DNA from: Pisaster brevispinus
Lineage: Eukaryota > Echinodermata > Asteroidea > Forcipulatida > Asteriidae
Direction: 5' to 3'
NCBI GenBank assembly: GCA_023634235.1
Contig: JAMKCF010000006.1
Span: forward strand, 7,098,421-7,162,420
Length of the DNA stretch: 64,000 nucleotides
Shown here: positions 1 through 12,300 of the stretch, in pieces
Numbering within the stretch: the first letter of the stretch is position 1
Layout of the letters: every line of letters starts with the position of its first letter
The notes under the pieces: generated by a model
The model's database searches: none
What the model saw: only the letters and a program-made list of their open reading frames with translations
Told to the model about the DNA's origin: nothing
Translations under genes and position numbers: made by a program

Positions 1-1512
1 AATTTCCCAACTGCCGCAGTCAACCCTGGGTACATTATTGTGTGGGCATGAAACATCTTGCTTTCAGAATTAATCCGCTTTAATTCTGAATTGGTTTAAT
101 AAGAGACGCCTGAAAATGGGAGGTGGGTCTATATCCACACTAAATGCATACAGTTTGGGGGAGTTTTTAGGTTTTGCAGTTAAGTAAGTGATGATAAATT
201 TAGGTATGTTGCGCTGGTTATGTTTGCTGTGCTCATTTAAAAGCATTTCAGGCTTGCACTTGACAAACATTTTCGGCAATATGAGTCTTCAAGAAACTGA
301 TAGAGATATTATTGTAACGTATGCCACGGGGACAGACATTCATGGCCTAATTTCATCAGTGACTTTCAAGTTAAGCAAACAATGTTTGTCTCACCCACGT
401 GTTATTTTATTTAACGGGTTCATAAGGACCAAAACTCAGACATTTACCTGATTACTTAAGAAATTATAGGTGTTTTGTTTTTAATATCACGTACGTCATG
501 CCGGGACGTCACTATGAACGATCTGTCAAAGGTTTCTGTCCATATTGTGATGTTTGTTGTGTTCACCTTCTGTACTTGCAAGGGGGTATCTAGAGGCCTG
601 ACGGTTCGACCCTAGGCTAGGATCAGGCCACTAACTTTTTGGGGGCATTTATATGCCCTTTTTGGTCGGGAAGCAGTTTGCAACAGCTAATTTTAATTTC
701 TCACCATCTATACACTTATCTGAATACTCAGCAGAACTATTCAAAATTTTCATTCTGCTATTGAACTCTAATGATGTCAGCGAAAATATATCACTTTAGG
801 TACGCCTAGTGTTGCTTTACAGCCCGCCCTGTCTGTCTGTATGTGGCATAACGTTATCCTTGTAATTCATTAATAACTCTGACATTCTGTCGTTTAGGGT
901 TAGAACAATCATTAAACAGAATTAATAGTGACCAGTAAAAAAACTTGTTGTTTTGTTTTTCACTCACTCTCCTATTAGTTATCAGTGTTGTGCGCACTGG
1001 TTTGGCGAGACCCATGTATGGTTTAACCATAAGCCCTGCGGCATTGGGTTTTTTAATCAGAAGTTTGCGTTGGTGCGCACTGCTATACCCGATTGTGGAT
1101 GATTCCAGCAAAGCTGCATGGATTGATGCAGTGAACGGCGTTCTGTCAACTAGAGAAGTTTGCCGAAAATGACATGCTGCATGGCAAAGCACACCATCCG
1201 ATAGCCTATTCTTATGTGTTTTTCCCACTTTAAGAGCCTGCTGTCGTGCTCCCCCCCCCCCGCCTGCTCAACACCCTTACCACCCTCTTGCCCACCAACA
1301 TAAGATAGAAAACTACAACATTCACAAATGAATGGTTCCACACAATGAATAGCCCCCAAATTAAGTTCCCACTTGCCCCCCCCCCCCCCGCCCACCCAAA
1401 TAAAAAATGGGCCTATCTGGCCACTGCCCGAGACGACGCCCAGCGTGATACCTCTCCACAAAGCTACAATTGCAAGATCTTGTTCAACGCCTCACTTTTG
1501 TTTGGTTTTCAG
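1..1512. other. No recognisable gene; upstream/intronic DNA of gene A
   Basis: I see no exon I can support here. Open frames at 188-451 and 945-1172 lack family motifs and plausible splice context. Two C runs lie near 1250-1261 and 1377-1389. A degenerate palindrome (GCCTGACGGTTCGACC / GGATCAGGCC) lies near 594-638 and resembles the perfect one at 16302-16366. Since the exon at 1513 begins in phase 1, this stretch is most simply an intron of gene A, whose earlier exons lie outside the window. Confidence 0.5.
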
Positions 1513-1896
1513 CCCCAAAATTTGTTTTCAAATATCAAAGCAGGGGCATCGTGAAGGACAGCATTGGCTTTGCCGACAAGAAAACTAGAAAGGCGAAGAT
1601 GAAGTTCTTCTTCACGGGCACGAAGGGTAACAAGTCAGCCGGGAAGGGGCCATGGAAAATGTCGGCCTACGCCGCCTACTCGTCCAGCACTCCGTTCGGC
1701 GTAGCAGAGGTGACGGGGCTTCTGAACGCTGCCGACTGCAGCCAAGGTGCCAACGTGGATTTCGTCTCCAAAAACGTAGTCCTGGAGGAAATGAGTGGAT
1801 GTCCAGGCGACAGAACGTTCGCTTGCTATCTACTATCTAAAGGCAACGATCCCCCTGTGTCTAGCGCTTGCTTTTATGTGCAACTCTCTTGCCCAG
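1513..1896 (+). CDS. Gene A: exon encoding a divergent C4 repeat module
   Basis: This 384-bp exon is bounded by a TTTTCAG acceptor and a CAG|GTAAAC donor, both phase 1, exactly the exon type of the C4 repeats of gene B. It encodes 128 residues. The core reads GPWKMSAYAAYSSST, matching the LWRVGLFGS core of gene B. It is followed by SGCPGDRTFACYLLSKGNDPP and CFYVQLSC, which line up with the GC..Y.YLC.EFSK and C-x(4)-C parts, with spacings of C-x(7)-C and C-x(6)-C. The homology call is mine, from motif order, exon phase and length. Identity to gene B repeats is low, nearest to repeats 14 and 15. Function is unknown; it is presumably extracellular like gene B. Confidence 0.6.
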
Positions 1897-2199
1897 GTAA
1901 ACGTCACGCCCCTTTTGTGGGAACTTTTACAATCATGCCCCATAATGCTCATTTTGTTACAGACACCCAGTATCTCTGCGTTTGAGAGGCCATTTGTCAC
2001 ACACAAAAACGACCTCTTCGGAGCAAACACGTGGTGGTGTGCTATTTTATGCCACCCCCCCCCGCCTACCATTGGCTGAAGTGAGTTTTCAATCTACTTT
2101 CCAAAAGATTTCTTCATCCGGGGGGGGGGAAGTGTATTATGGGAGGAGGTATTATCAATACTCGATCGCATGATAATTATTTCTACAACCCTGTGACAA

Positions 2200-2580
2200 T
2201 GCCTTAAAGGAAAATTACACCTTTGGTTTTCGGAACCGTTCGATTGTTTTAGTCCTAAATGTGGTATATACATTAAAACTATACCTGTCAATGTTTCATT
2301 TCAAAAGGTGGTCGCGTTCTTGAGATATCGCTGAAAATCCGGAGCGAATATTATGTCCACTCAGGAAGACTAATCCCCTATAGGAATACACAATTTGAGA
2401 AACGTTTCTGATCCAAATTGTGGGGGATAAAAACTGATATCTTTTTCCATAACCTAATTTTTCTGAATTGAAATGCTTCGAAAGCTGGTGTGTACTTCAT
2501 AACCAAGTCATTTCATAACCAAGTCAGTTTTTATTGTCATTAGTTTTTAGAGTGATTACCAAACGTGTACCTTCCCTTTA
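2200..2580. repeat. Dispersed repeat related to the 7.7/15.3/19.6 kb family
   Basis: This AT-rich segment lies inside the last intron of gene A. Its right end (GAGTGATTACCAAACGTGTACCTTCCCTTTAAA, described here by its parts GATTACCAAA and ACCTTCCCTTTAAA) resembles the ends of the elements near 8075-8105 and 19613-19655. A short local duplication, CATTTCATAACCAAGTCA, is also present. The internal sequence is different, so it may be another subfamily. Confidence 0.3.
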
Positions 2581-2631
2581 AAATAAGTAATTACACTTTA
2601 TTTATTTTTAAACTGTTTGGTTCCCCCGCAG

Positions 2632-2654
2632 AATCTTTACCAAAGGCAGTCTGA
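2632..2654 (+). CDS. Gene A: probable terminal coding exon
   Basis: A pyrimidine-rich acceptor (TTCCCCCGCAG) is followed, in the phase left by the 1513-1896 exon, by seven codons (ESLPKAV) and TGA. An AATAAA signal lies about 95 bp downstream. The exon is too short to be judged by similarity; splice phase, nearby stop and polyadenylation signal are the only support. If the splice is not used, gene A instead reads through the 1896 donor and stops near 1985. Confidence 0.4.
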
Positions 2655-2747
2655 AGATGCGCGCCATGAGTTCTACGCCAGACAACCACTTATGATTAAA
2701 GCGAAGCTGGTATTGAAACAACTACTTTGCACGACTCTCACAAGCTT

Positions 2748-2753
2748 AATAAA
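2748..2753 (+). terminator. Polyadenylation signal of gene A
   Basis: AATAAA lies about 95 bp after the inferred stop of gene A, at the usual distance for a short 3' UTR, and is followed by an A-rich stretch. No transcript evidence is available. Confidence 0.4.
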
Positions 2754-3138
2754 AAGTGATAACATAAAAAAAAATTCATTTGGGCCGTATCAATTGATTT
2801 CTCAAAGAGAAGATATTGAAATATAGCACCGAAACTAGGGTAACATTTTAGGGGCAGTGTACCACTTTTAAATTCCTTTTCTCGGTGGACTTCTGGACAA
2901 TTAAGGTTTCGTTTTCGTTGGCATTTCTCGTAAACAAGTCTCCTTTCAACGCTCTTGTTATGCTATTTACTGTTGTTTTAAAGGGTAATCTAACGCGAGT
3001 GTAAACAACAACATATACATTGCCTGCGTGTGATTGGAAAAGATGTTTTGAAAACATTGCTATTATCACATTAAAGCCTTTAAAATGCCACATTTTATCT
3101 CGTAGTTTGTTAATCTAAAAATCCAGGTTATAAATGAA

Positions 3139-3203
3139 AGGGGGCACCCAGGGGGCATGAACATCTATGGGGGGGGCACGTTCCCCTTATAGTTACGCCA
3201 CAG
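3139..3203. mobile_element. Short copy of the CAGTGGCGTA poly-C/G element
   Basis: Runs of GGGGGCACC and GGGGGGGGCACGTTCCCC are followed by TATAGTTACGCCACAG, the reverse complement of the CTGTGGCGTAACTA terminus shared with elements at 20832, 34381, 41733 and 49972. Only the right terminus is clear, so it is probably truncated. Confidence 0.4.
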
Positions 3204-3332
3204 ATAAAATACGAGTTTCTAATTAGAAAAGACCCACTTATTGAAGAAAACATGGCCTTTGTTTTTAAAATAATCTCCCCATGCATTTACTTAGCAACAA
3301 AGTGGACTTTGATTTTTGATGTAAATGCATAA

Positions 3333-4885
3333 ATAACACAGATATGGGAAAGCTTACGTCACAGCACGTTTATCCAATGAAATCGTTGTATCCAATGAAA
3401 TCATTGGGTCTGTAAAACCAGTGCCTGTCTTTATCCGCAAGGATAAAGACAGGAGACCAGTCTATACTCAACCGCACGAGTGCATTTTTACACGGCACGA
3501 TATAACATTTCGTCCTTCATGACGAAGGCGGCAACCATTATAGCTGAACCGCAGCCAATTTCGCCAACTTCGTGACGCCACTCGGCTTAACACATACCGC
3601 AGTATAGATTTATAGAACCTCTGGTGATAAAACAGCCACATTTAGTTGTTTATTTACAGCCAGATATTTTCAAACCATGAAACTATACAGACGTCGGTAC
3701 TATATTAAGCGGAGGATGATTACGGGAAAGTCCCATTAAAGAATTGTTTTGTGGCCCAAACTCGGAAACTATTCATCCCTTTTACCCATTAGGTGTGTTT
3801 ACATTTAATTACTTGGGTCATTAAACTTAATGGGTTAGCAGTTAATCTGCCTGGGGCAGTCAGCAGACCTCCTGGTTTGTGCATGAACCATTAATGTCCT
3901 TTGTTTGGAAAAGGAATTACAGGGAGATAACAGGTGTCAGCTGTCAGACGAAAAGGATGTTTCTGTTGAGTCTGTTTATTTTATTTAATGGAGCTTTCCC
4001 GTAATGATGTGTGAATAAGACAAAACAATGTCCATGAATTAATCTAACTTCAGTTAATGTGCTTTGTATTAATTATCCAGGGATCTTTCGGAGGTGACAG
4101 TTCAATAAATTCCATGAAGGAGACAATGGCAAACAATCAATGAGAAACACTCAAGGTTGATTTCATTACTCTTTGTTGACATACATGGTGGATACCGTAA
4201 ACAAGTAGTTTGATTTCGATCGATGTAATACAGACAAATTTACCCAAACCAAGATAGTGACCTAATAATGTGTCTCCAATATCTCAAAATGGCTCATTAC
4301 TCCCATTCTTTGACGTAACATGACAGCAAAATGCACAGCAACCTCCAAACAGCCCCGTGATGTTGACCTTGCGTGACCATGGGGGGATTTTAAGCTCTCG
4401 CATGGCCCAGTAGGGCCCTTTCCTATAAGTGGGTTATTGGACTACAACTAGGTTTATGGGTTACACACCCTTTGTTAGGAGGCGGAGGGTCGAAAAATTA
4501 ATGTGCACTGAGTTCAAATGATTCCAGCGGAATGAATAGACACACAAAAAAACGGAAATAACGCTCAGTTCAAATGAGAGATTATCAAAGATGGCGGTAT
4601 AGAGTTCTTCAGTGTTATCCCTTAACCTCAATTGGGTCGTTGGTGGCACTATACTGCTCTAACAATGGTAACGATCTTTCTCCACATTTCACCTCCACTG
4701 CCTCCTGTAAGTTGGCAACCTATAATTCCTTCGAGTCTTTGATACTGTATTCAAATTAGACTGGTCCCCTGTCTTTATCCGTAAGGATAAAGACAAGCAC
4801 TGGTTTTACAGATCCAATGATTTCATCGGATACAAGTCCCATTAGATAAACATGCCGTGACGAAAGCTTTCCATATTTGTGTTAT
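3333..4885. mobile_element. 1.55-kb interval bounded by ~130-bp inverted repeats
   Basis: The left arm (3333-3463) and right arm (4757-4885) match as reverse complements over about 130 bp. Both contain the hairpin CTGTCTTTATCC / GGATAAAGACAG, the string TCTGTAAAACCAGTGC and a TATCCAATGA motif. The enclosed ~1.3 kb contains no transposase frame. It could be a non-autonomous DNA transposon or two oppositely inserted copies of one small MITE. No clear target duplication was found. Confidence 0.5.
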
Positions 4886-5380
4886 GATTGGTCTGCTCCG
4901 AAGTGACGTGTTTGTCAGCTACACTATAGTAACTTTTCGATCGTCTGCTGTTCTGCTGCGCGTGTGTACATAACGCTTGTACAAAATTGTGTTTGATCCG
5001 CCATGTGCGTGTAGAGCACGCACAAACGAAGCCGCATGGTTATTTCTAACCACTCATTGTATATGCAGCGATACATTCATGAATATGCGTGTTAAACGGA
5101 TATGGCTTTAAAACAGTGAACTCGGTGAAAGATGATAATGATGGCCCCAAAACTACACTTTCGAGTTCATCATCTTTTCAGTATTGCATGTTTCGAAAAA
5201 TACTGAATCAACAACGATATTTTTTTTTTACTTGTGCCGACTTTGGCTACGCAATGGCCTTCGGCTGCAACGACAACGTTGAAGAATAGGACTTTTCGGC
5301 GTTCCGGCCGAAGCCTCTGCCGAAGCGGTGATCTTACTATAGCCGTAGCTGTAGCCGCAGCCGCCAATTCAGACACGGCC

Positions 5381-5990
5381 TTTCAATTCAATTCAATTCA
5401 GATTCACATTTATTTCCATACTTCAATGAGAAATAACGACAAGTACATGTAACTATGGAGTAAAGCAAAAATAATATTAAGTAGCAGTAAGCAGGATAAT
5501 GTAATAAATAGAGTATGGGGCTGTTTTGATAAGCAGAAGCTTGTAAAAAACAGCCAGACATACAACAAACAAATAAATAAACAACAAAACAAACAGACAG
5601 ACACGCAAACAAAAGGACAGACGAACATAAGACATGACAGCTACTCTTACACAAGGTACATAATATAGATCAGGGATGATACAACGAATCTGCCTTCGTA
5701 TCTGTCTTGAACCAAGACAGGGGATCGGATCCAATAAGCGGCTGAGGCTATAACGCTGCAGCCGCGGCTTGGTCGTCACGTGAACAAGAACGAGCGTTGA
5801 AACATTGGATGCCCATAACTTAAGATAAGACTTTAAGGATATGCATGGTGGAAAAATGCTAAGTAAGTAAGGTTTGCGGCGACGCTGTGTAAGAAATCTT
5901 TTTTGTAATGAGTAGTGCCGGTTTCTACTCGGCGTTTCGATCAGTGTGGCATATCCGTATCGGACACAGCTTAACACTAGTTTAAAACAA
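5381..5990 (-). mobile_element. Possible 3' end of a retroelement with a TTGAA tail
   Basis: On the - strand the segment ends with AATAAA (plus-strand TTTATT at 5409-5414) followed by a short (TTGAA)n tail at 5381-5400, an arrangement common at 3' ends of non-LTR retrotransposons. An open frame at 5477-5977 on the - strand is rich in Leu, Cys and Val and has no domain I recognise, so I do not call it a gene. Confidence 0.35.
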
Positions 5991-7734
5991 AACCAGGGTC
6001 TAATATTTTGACCATGAATGTGGAAGACTTTTCAAGGGTTTCCGGGTATTGTTTTGTCTCCTACTGAATAAAAGTCTGTCTTCTTTCCTGATGGTAAAGT
6101 TTACAGTCAACTGCCAGGAAGACTAACACAGACTAACCGTTGACCTTTAAAAAAGGTCTGCCAACAGCCGAGAGCACATTGATGGAACGTGAGGTGGCAT
6201 CAAGACGTGCTGCTATCGTAATAATGAGGGTGTCGTTTATGCATACAACCCCCCCCCCCCCAACAACAGCAACAGCAACTACGTCCTATCGTTTACAGTA
6301 ATCGTTTAGAGGGTCAGATTAATAAAGAGTTTGAAGAGATGAGCTGAAACATTCACACAGAATCAGTCTTCGGAAAATGTTGAATGCTTTAAAGAAAACT
6401 TCATTTTTCGAAGCACAGCGCCTTGGACACACAAATCTTTCCATGTTATGCTTACCGCGGAATTCTGTGCTTGCAGTGCCGTGTATGTAAAGCACATAAT
6501 AACGCCGTAAGCGACGAATACCACTGTAGAGCAGTGAAATCAGAGCAGTAAAATCAAGTTTACCGTGAACACAAGCATCATTGTAGTCGTGTTCGAAGGA
6601 GTCAGACCCACAAATCAACGACCAGCGCAACAACATTAAGATACTCGGGTAGTTAGACCTTTGCTAACGACACAAGAGCTAGCTTTTCCCACTACGGCTT
6701 AACTTTAACTTGTATGCATGGAGAAATGCCGTTGCTATCGGACGCAATCACCATCGCATGTAAAGACGCGAACCCGAAAAGTAGACACGACTCTGCCAAT
6801 TAAAAAAAAATAAAAAAATTGAATAAAAGTTGACAAATGAATAAATGAATGCATGGGAGATAAAACGTCCAGTTTGAAAAGCTCCATATTTTTGACCTTT
6901 AAGCATTTCCGCACTCAATAAAGTAGCATGAAAATACCATGGTTACTCACAGGTAAAGCTTCACTTTCAAGAAGTAGACACGTACCAGAAAATGTGAAGT
7001 AAATATAGATGACACCTAATAAGAACCAGATAGGAGGAAGGGAATATAAAAGTTTACCCTAATCCAAGAGCTGCCGTGTATTCTCAAAATGTTTGCTCGT
7101 TGAACAGTAGCCGGGCCATGAGTAGGGTGGGAGGGGGAATTTTACCTTCCTTCCTCTCCATCCACCCCTTCCCTCACTCTGTTTGTGCCCGATTCCCCGG
7201 AAAGATCCTCTCCTCTCCAACGTTCGATTAGCTGTGTATTTACCTAAATTTCCTTTCAAGCTAAGACTGTAACCCCCTCCTCAAATTTGAGCTTACCCCA
7301 GCCCCTCCCCCTCCCAGCTCCCAAGAGCTGGCGCCGGGTACACCTCTGAACATTTCCTAAGAAAGTTTAACTTCCCGAAAGGGCAAATGCTTATTCTATG
7401 GTGGGTGAGTGTACAGCGCATGCAGTGTAATAGCAAGTACAAGGCCACTTTATTCTGTGAGCTCAGCATTGAAACTTGACAAAACAATTCTCAGAAATCA
7501 GGTCACTGGCTGATCCGCGCGAAGTGATGGGTGGGTGAGGGCGGGGTGGTGGTGGTGGGGGGGGGGTCTACTGAGGATGAACTTGAGAGAGATGAGAACA
7601 TTAAAGTGTATCAGGTGGACCAGAAAATTGACCTTGGGCCAAAGAAATCTGCATGTTTACCCACCCTTGTATACGTTGAAGCCACACCCGTCGCAGATAG
7701 TTGTTATGTTCATTGCCTTCAGTTGTCTAAAGGC
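5991..7734. other. Intergenic DNA without a recognised gene
   Basis: I see no exon-like segment with family motifs. The stretch holds a C run near 6248-6259, an A-rich patch near 6801-6830 and a GT/G-rich stretch near 7540-7568 (GGTGGTGGTGGGGGGGG). Short open frames on both strands look like noise. Confidence 0.45.
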
Positions 7735-8275
7735 AGGATATACTTTTGGAGATTTTCAAAGACCAGTATCCTCACTTGATGCATCCCAATAATGTGCATA
7801 AAATAACAAACCTGTCAAAATTAGGGCTCAATTTGTCATCAAAGTTGCAAGAAATAATACAAGGAAAAAACACCTTTGTTGCTTAGAATTGTGTGCTTTC
7901 AAATGCTTCATATTATGAAACCTTTCTCAGATTCAAGTTTTTTTTTCTCAAAAATTACCTCTTTCTCTAAAACTACATTACTTCAAAGGGTGCCGTTTCT
8001 CACAATGTTTATAGTTTCAAAAACTCCCCAGTGCTATTTACCCTGGGTTTTTTTTATGCTCATTTATCATTTTTGGAGTAGTTACCAGAGGTAGACTCTC
8101 CCTTTAAGTCGAAATGATTCATTAAGACTAACCCTATGACCAACCCAAATCCTTCACAATCCAACTGGCAACCGTCGCATGGTTTTGTTTGATTGGTTTT
8201 GGCTTTTCTCAGAAGAGATGAGGGAGGAGCATGATAGTAAATCACTCAAACGCTTGTTATAAACATATGGGAATT
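7735..8275 (-). repeat. Inverted copy of a ~560-bp dispersed repeat
   Basis: This segment is a diverged reverse complement of 15110-15697. Shared blocks include AAACTACATTACTTC, GAAAGGCTTCAT versus its complement, the fragment around CAACTGGCAACC and the pair AAGCGTTTGAGTGATC / its complement at the far end. Part of it (7735-8105) is also related to 19613-19997. No protein coding is evident. Confidence 0.55.
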
Positions 8276-8599
8276 GCTCTTTTGGATAGTGATTTAGTTC
8301 CCTTTTGGGCAATCCCTAGGCTGTTGTTTATTTCTGTACTTCCGTATTTTCCCGCGTAATTTGTTTGTCTGACTGTTCTTGTAAGTCTCCTTTATAATGT
8401 ATGTTATGTTTTTAAAGCCTGAATGTGAAAAAATAAAAATAAAATAAATACAGATGAACATTGAATGCTTCCTTTTTGGAAAGCGTAGATCTAAGACAGA
8501 TTTCCCCTAAGAAAGAACTTCACGAAAAGAGCCCGAGTTTTAGTTTTTAGAAGTGATGCAAACAAAACTTAATCTCACACAGAAATGAAGCTCTAAATC

Positions 8600-9021
8600 G
8601 TACTATTAGAGAGTAGCAAAACGAAAGTATGACTATATCGAACGTCTTTAAGAAGGTTAGGTGAAGTTGAACGCGTGCCAAAGTCAACTACCGCGCAGCG
8701 GATAGGCACCAACTTCCCCTAAGGACAACCCACGTCGTAGATTGGTCCATTCTTTCTTCAGTGTGGGCTTCGGGTTTTGTTGCTTCACCAAATCACAATC
8801 AAGAAAGGTGACAAGGGTGATACAAAATAAAGGGCTGGAGGTTAAACCTTGTGCTGCACTGAGAACCAAAGACACTCCACCGGTCGATGGTACCGGGACG
8901 AGGCATGCTGCTCTGAAAACTCTGCTTTACTTTGACCGCACGGCGAGAAGACAAATCAGATTTCGGTGTCGAAGAAGAGTTTACTTTATTGTGGAAGTCG
9001 GCGCATTCGTGTTGTTGAATC
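8600..9021 (+). promoter_or_regulatory. Putative promoter and 5' UTR of gene B
   Basis: This is the stretch immediately before the signal-peptide exon. I see no convincing TATA box at a fixed distance. An ATTGG (CCAAT-box reverse) lies at about 8740. The translation start is well supported by the signal peptide, but the transcription start is not visible. Confidence 0.25.
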
Positions 9022-9100
9022 ATGGCTGTGGAGCGCGTGCCGCTCGGCCTGGCAAGGTGGGCAGTCCTGTGCATTCTGCTAACGAGTGTTCTTGCACAAA
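9022..9100 (+). CDS. Gene B exon 1: start codon and signal peptide
   Basis: The exon encodes 26 residues plus one base: a basic start (MAVERVPLGLAR), a hydrophobic stretch (WAVLCILLTSVLA) and a likely cleavage after Ala25. The donor is AAA|GTAAGT, phase 1. This is the only ATG that gives a signal peptide joined in phase to the first Kazal exon. Confidence 0.8.
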
Positions 9101-9306
9101 GTAAGTTTTCAATAAGTTTTCTATTAAATCGTAGGTTCTACTATATCATAGATCTTAGGTTCTACTGTATGTATATTTTTTAAGTGTCTGGATTTATTTA
9201 AAGACAGAATGTAAATCTCAGCTGGCAACACCTTTTGTTTGCCAAACCCCTCCCTCCGAAAACAGCCAACAAAACATTAAAACACTGGCTGTCATGATCT
9301 GTTTGT

Positions 9307-9355
<49 letters not shown>

Positions 9356-12300
9356 GCTTTTTAAATTTGCAGTGACAATTTTACGTGTTTTTAAAATAAT
9401 TATTGTCCATGTCAACATCCCAAACTTGCATGGTCTATTAAGGCCTATCGGGATAGATATAATCACAATGTTCATTTTAGAAATTAATTGTGGATAATTT
9501 TGTGATAGTTCAATCAGAAGTACAAGAAGAAGTTATTTTAAGATTAGAATTATACGTATTTCCTTTTGATAAACCGTTCTTCAAAGGATTGAATTATTAT
9601 TGATAGACCAATTTGACACGAGGTATTGCCTAAAAGAGGTCCACACCCAACTTGCTGTTGGGTTCTCAGACAGATTTGTTGTTATTTTGACCTGGAATCC
9701 GGGATCGTTTCACGGATGATTTTTGTCTTGAATCCCTGGCACTCTCTCGGTTCCGAAATCCAGGTCCACTCCGGGCTTATAATTGATTGATCATCAGCTT
9801 CTTGAGGCAATGCGATCCGGGTCCGATCTGGCCTGAGCGTTTCAGACGGTGAATACCATTTACGAGATTAATCATTAGTAACAAAGGTGTTCTGTGTCTT
9901 TCTCATCCCAACAATGGTCCGAACCTTGGACAAGAATTTAGATGAAGTTAATTTTGACCTATGTATTTTTGTACTTTAAGAAGCATAGGCCGATGGGGGG
10001 GGGGGGGGGGGGTTACAGGTTTTTCTGATCATCAATCCAGGTCAAATCCAGAAGTTTTAGAGCAGCTTAAGTAATTATAACATTGACAACAAAGTTCAAA
10101 GTCTCTTCTGAACTGATCCCCACTTAAAAGAAAAGAAAACAAAAAACCCAAACAAACAATCAATCAACCCAACCAATTTACAAACAAACGAACAACGAAC
10201 TCAGAATCATTTGGGCTAGCAAAAGTGGGTTACCAGCCCAAATACCATGCATCAGTATTACTCATGACTGGTTCCCTGTTACCTTTTGCTCAGTAAAGAA
10301 GTTTGATAAAGCAGTGCATTCTGATTAAACAGCTTAATGAAACTGGGACCAGCAGGTCATTTGGATAACATATCAAGGCTCCCAGTTCTCTTATGGGTCA
10401 ACATTGAGTTACAACACCCCTCATCCATTTTGACAGGGATCGAACTTCGATCATTATGACTCTAGAATAAGTATTTTAGGAAAAGGATTGACACAGTTTG
10501 GAAGTCACAAATCTCTCACTCGTGTTTTGAACTGATTAGGGAGAGCATACCGGAAAATATGGTGCTAGTCGATTTGTTGAAGGAAGTTCCACTTCTCACT
10601 GTCAAGCCCGTAACAGCCTATGAACAACGCCAAGCGGATGTTACTTTTAACGGCCATTAAAGGGTACAGTTCGAACCAGCCTACCCATGACGGTAGTTGC
10701 AAATCTACCTCCATGGTCTGTCTAAAATGGTAAAACTGTTGAATTTAAAGACTGAACACTTTAGAGCTGCTCTAAAACAATGTGACAAAAGAAGAAGAAG
10801 AAAAAGGAAACAAATCTATGTTGATGTGTAAACAATGTAGGCCTAACTCTTATAATTTAGGTTAATTCTTCAGACAAAGTATTGTTTTAGTAGAGACAGC
10901 CCCCAAAAGGAAATAAGTCCTCTTCTGAACTGTCATCAAAAAGTATTTGCCCGCCTTGATTCACTTTGATATAAATAACAACGAGTTTATGCACACATTA
11001 GTATAACCATACACGCTCATATTACATCATGGAATGATACGCTACACTGTTAAAAGTACTGGGTAATTATTTACTGGGTAGATTCCTTTTTGCATTTGTT
11101 GGTCCTTCGTTTACCCAGTTATTTGGCACATTTTGCAGTTTGGTAAATAACAAAAAGTACCCAGCACATGTGGTCATAGGCGTTGGGCAACCGATACCCA
11201 ACAAATGCGCACAAATGTTGTATTGTTTCAACTACCCTTTCTTTGGGTAGAAAATTTGACAATCCCCCATAAGTTGGAGGAATTTTATTATTTTGTATTT
11301 TATTTTACACAAGTGAGGTGTACAACAAAAATGGTCGTTTTACCCAAAATCGATCAAAAGTTACACAAAATTTTTAGCCAGCAGTTTTACACAGCAACAT
11401 TTTACACTTTTTTGAGAGAGAGTGTACGTTCAGAAGACGTATAGGGGAGTCGACAACGATTCGTTGTTACAACGTTATATTAATAACTTACTTACACCAA
11501 AGTCTGACTTCATTACAACGTTGTAAGAACGTTAAATTGTTATCTGGGTCATCATGTCGGACCTAGTAGAACTTCTTGACAATATTGGGGTCTAGAGGAA
11601 CTTAAAGACACATTCATCGGTAAGAAATTTTGCCTGTACTAATAAAACAAGAACCTATGTAGGGATTGTAGGCCTAGATGTAGACCATAAAGCTGTCTAT
11701 TTTGGAAACCCGTCAAAGCGGTTTTGTAGTTACATTTCTGCTTAGCTATGCTCAAACAATACTCAAACACAGTCATACGTTACAACAGTAGTACTCTAGT
11801 ACAGTGTATTGTATAATATATCCAGGTGACGATCACAGACAGGAGTTGTATAGCTGCGGCGTTACTGTGGTATTATTATTAATGAATAACAATTTGTTCA
11901 CTGGTCAACATGCATTAGATTGAGCCATTTTCAAGATGAGACAGACGCTTGCCTTTAGAAATTTACTAGTGTAGCTAAGTTAGACTGTATGGGTGGTTTT
12001 ATTTACGATGCAATAGATATTAAATAGCTTGAGTATTGACAGGCATTGCCTGTCCACCTTGACTTTGGAGCTATAACTTATCAGTCACTATATTATCACT
12101 ATCAGTCACTATTCAGTATCACAAAGGCCTGTCTGGATTGACCTTATTTTATTCTGCAAAAGTAGAATTTAAACATAGCTGTGTTTGTTTTTCTTATTTT
12201 AAGAAAGCTTTTATTTTTACACACAGCATTAATTGTGCATTTTAGAAGCAATTAAAAATCACATTCAATGTCATCACAAAAGTTGGATAGTAACACTCAT

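Noticed and set aside
945..1172. Open frame with hydrophobic start, + strand
   Set aside because: No domain, no clear acceptor or donor in a matching phase, and it overlaps frames on the other strand of the same length class.
5477..5977. 166-codon frame on the - strand
   Set aside because: Leu/Cys/Val-rich translation of GT-rich DNA beside a probable retroelement tail. No recognisable motif, and other frames overlap it.
9218..9497. Frames with poly-Thr or poly-Val
   Set aside because: Produced by the (GTT)n microsatellite.
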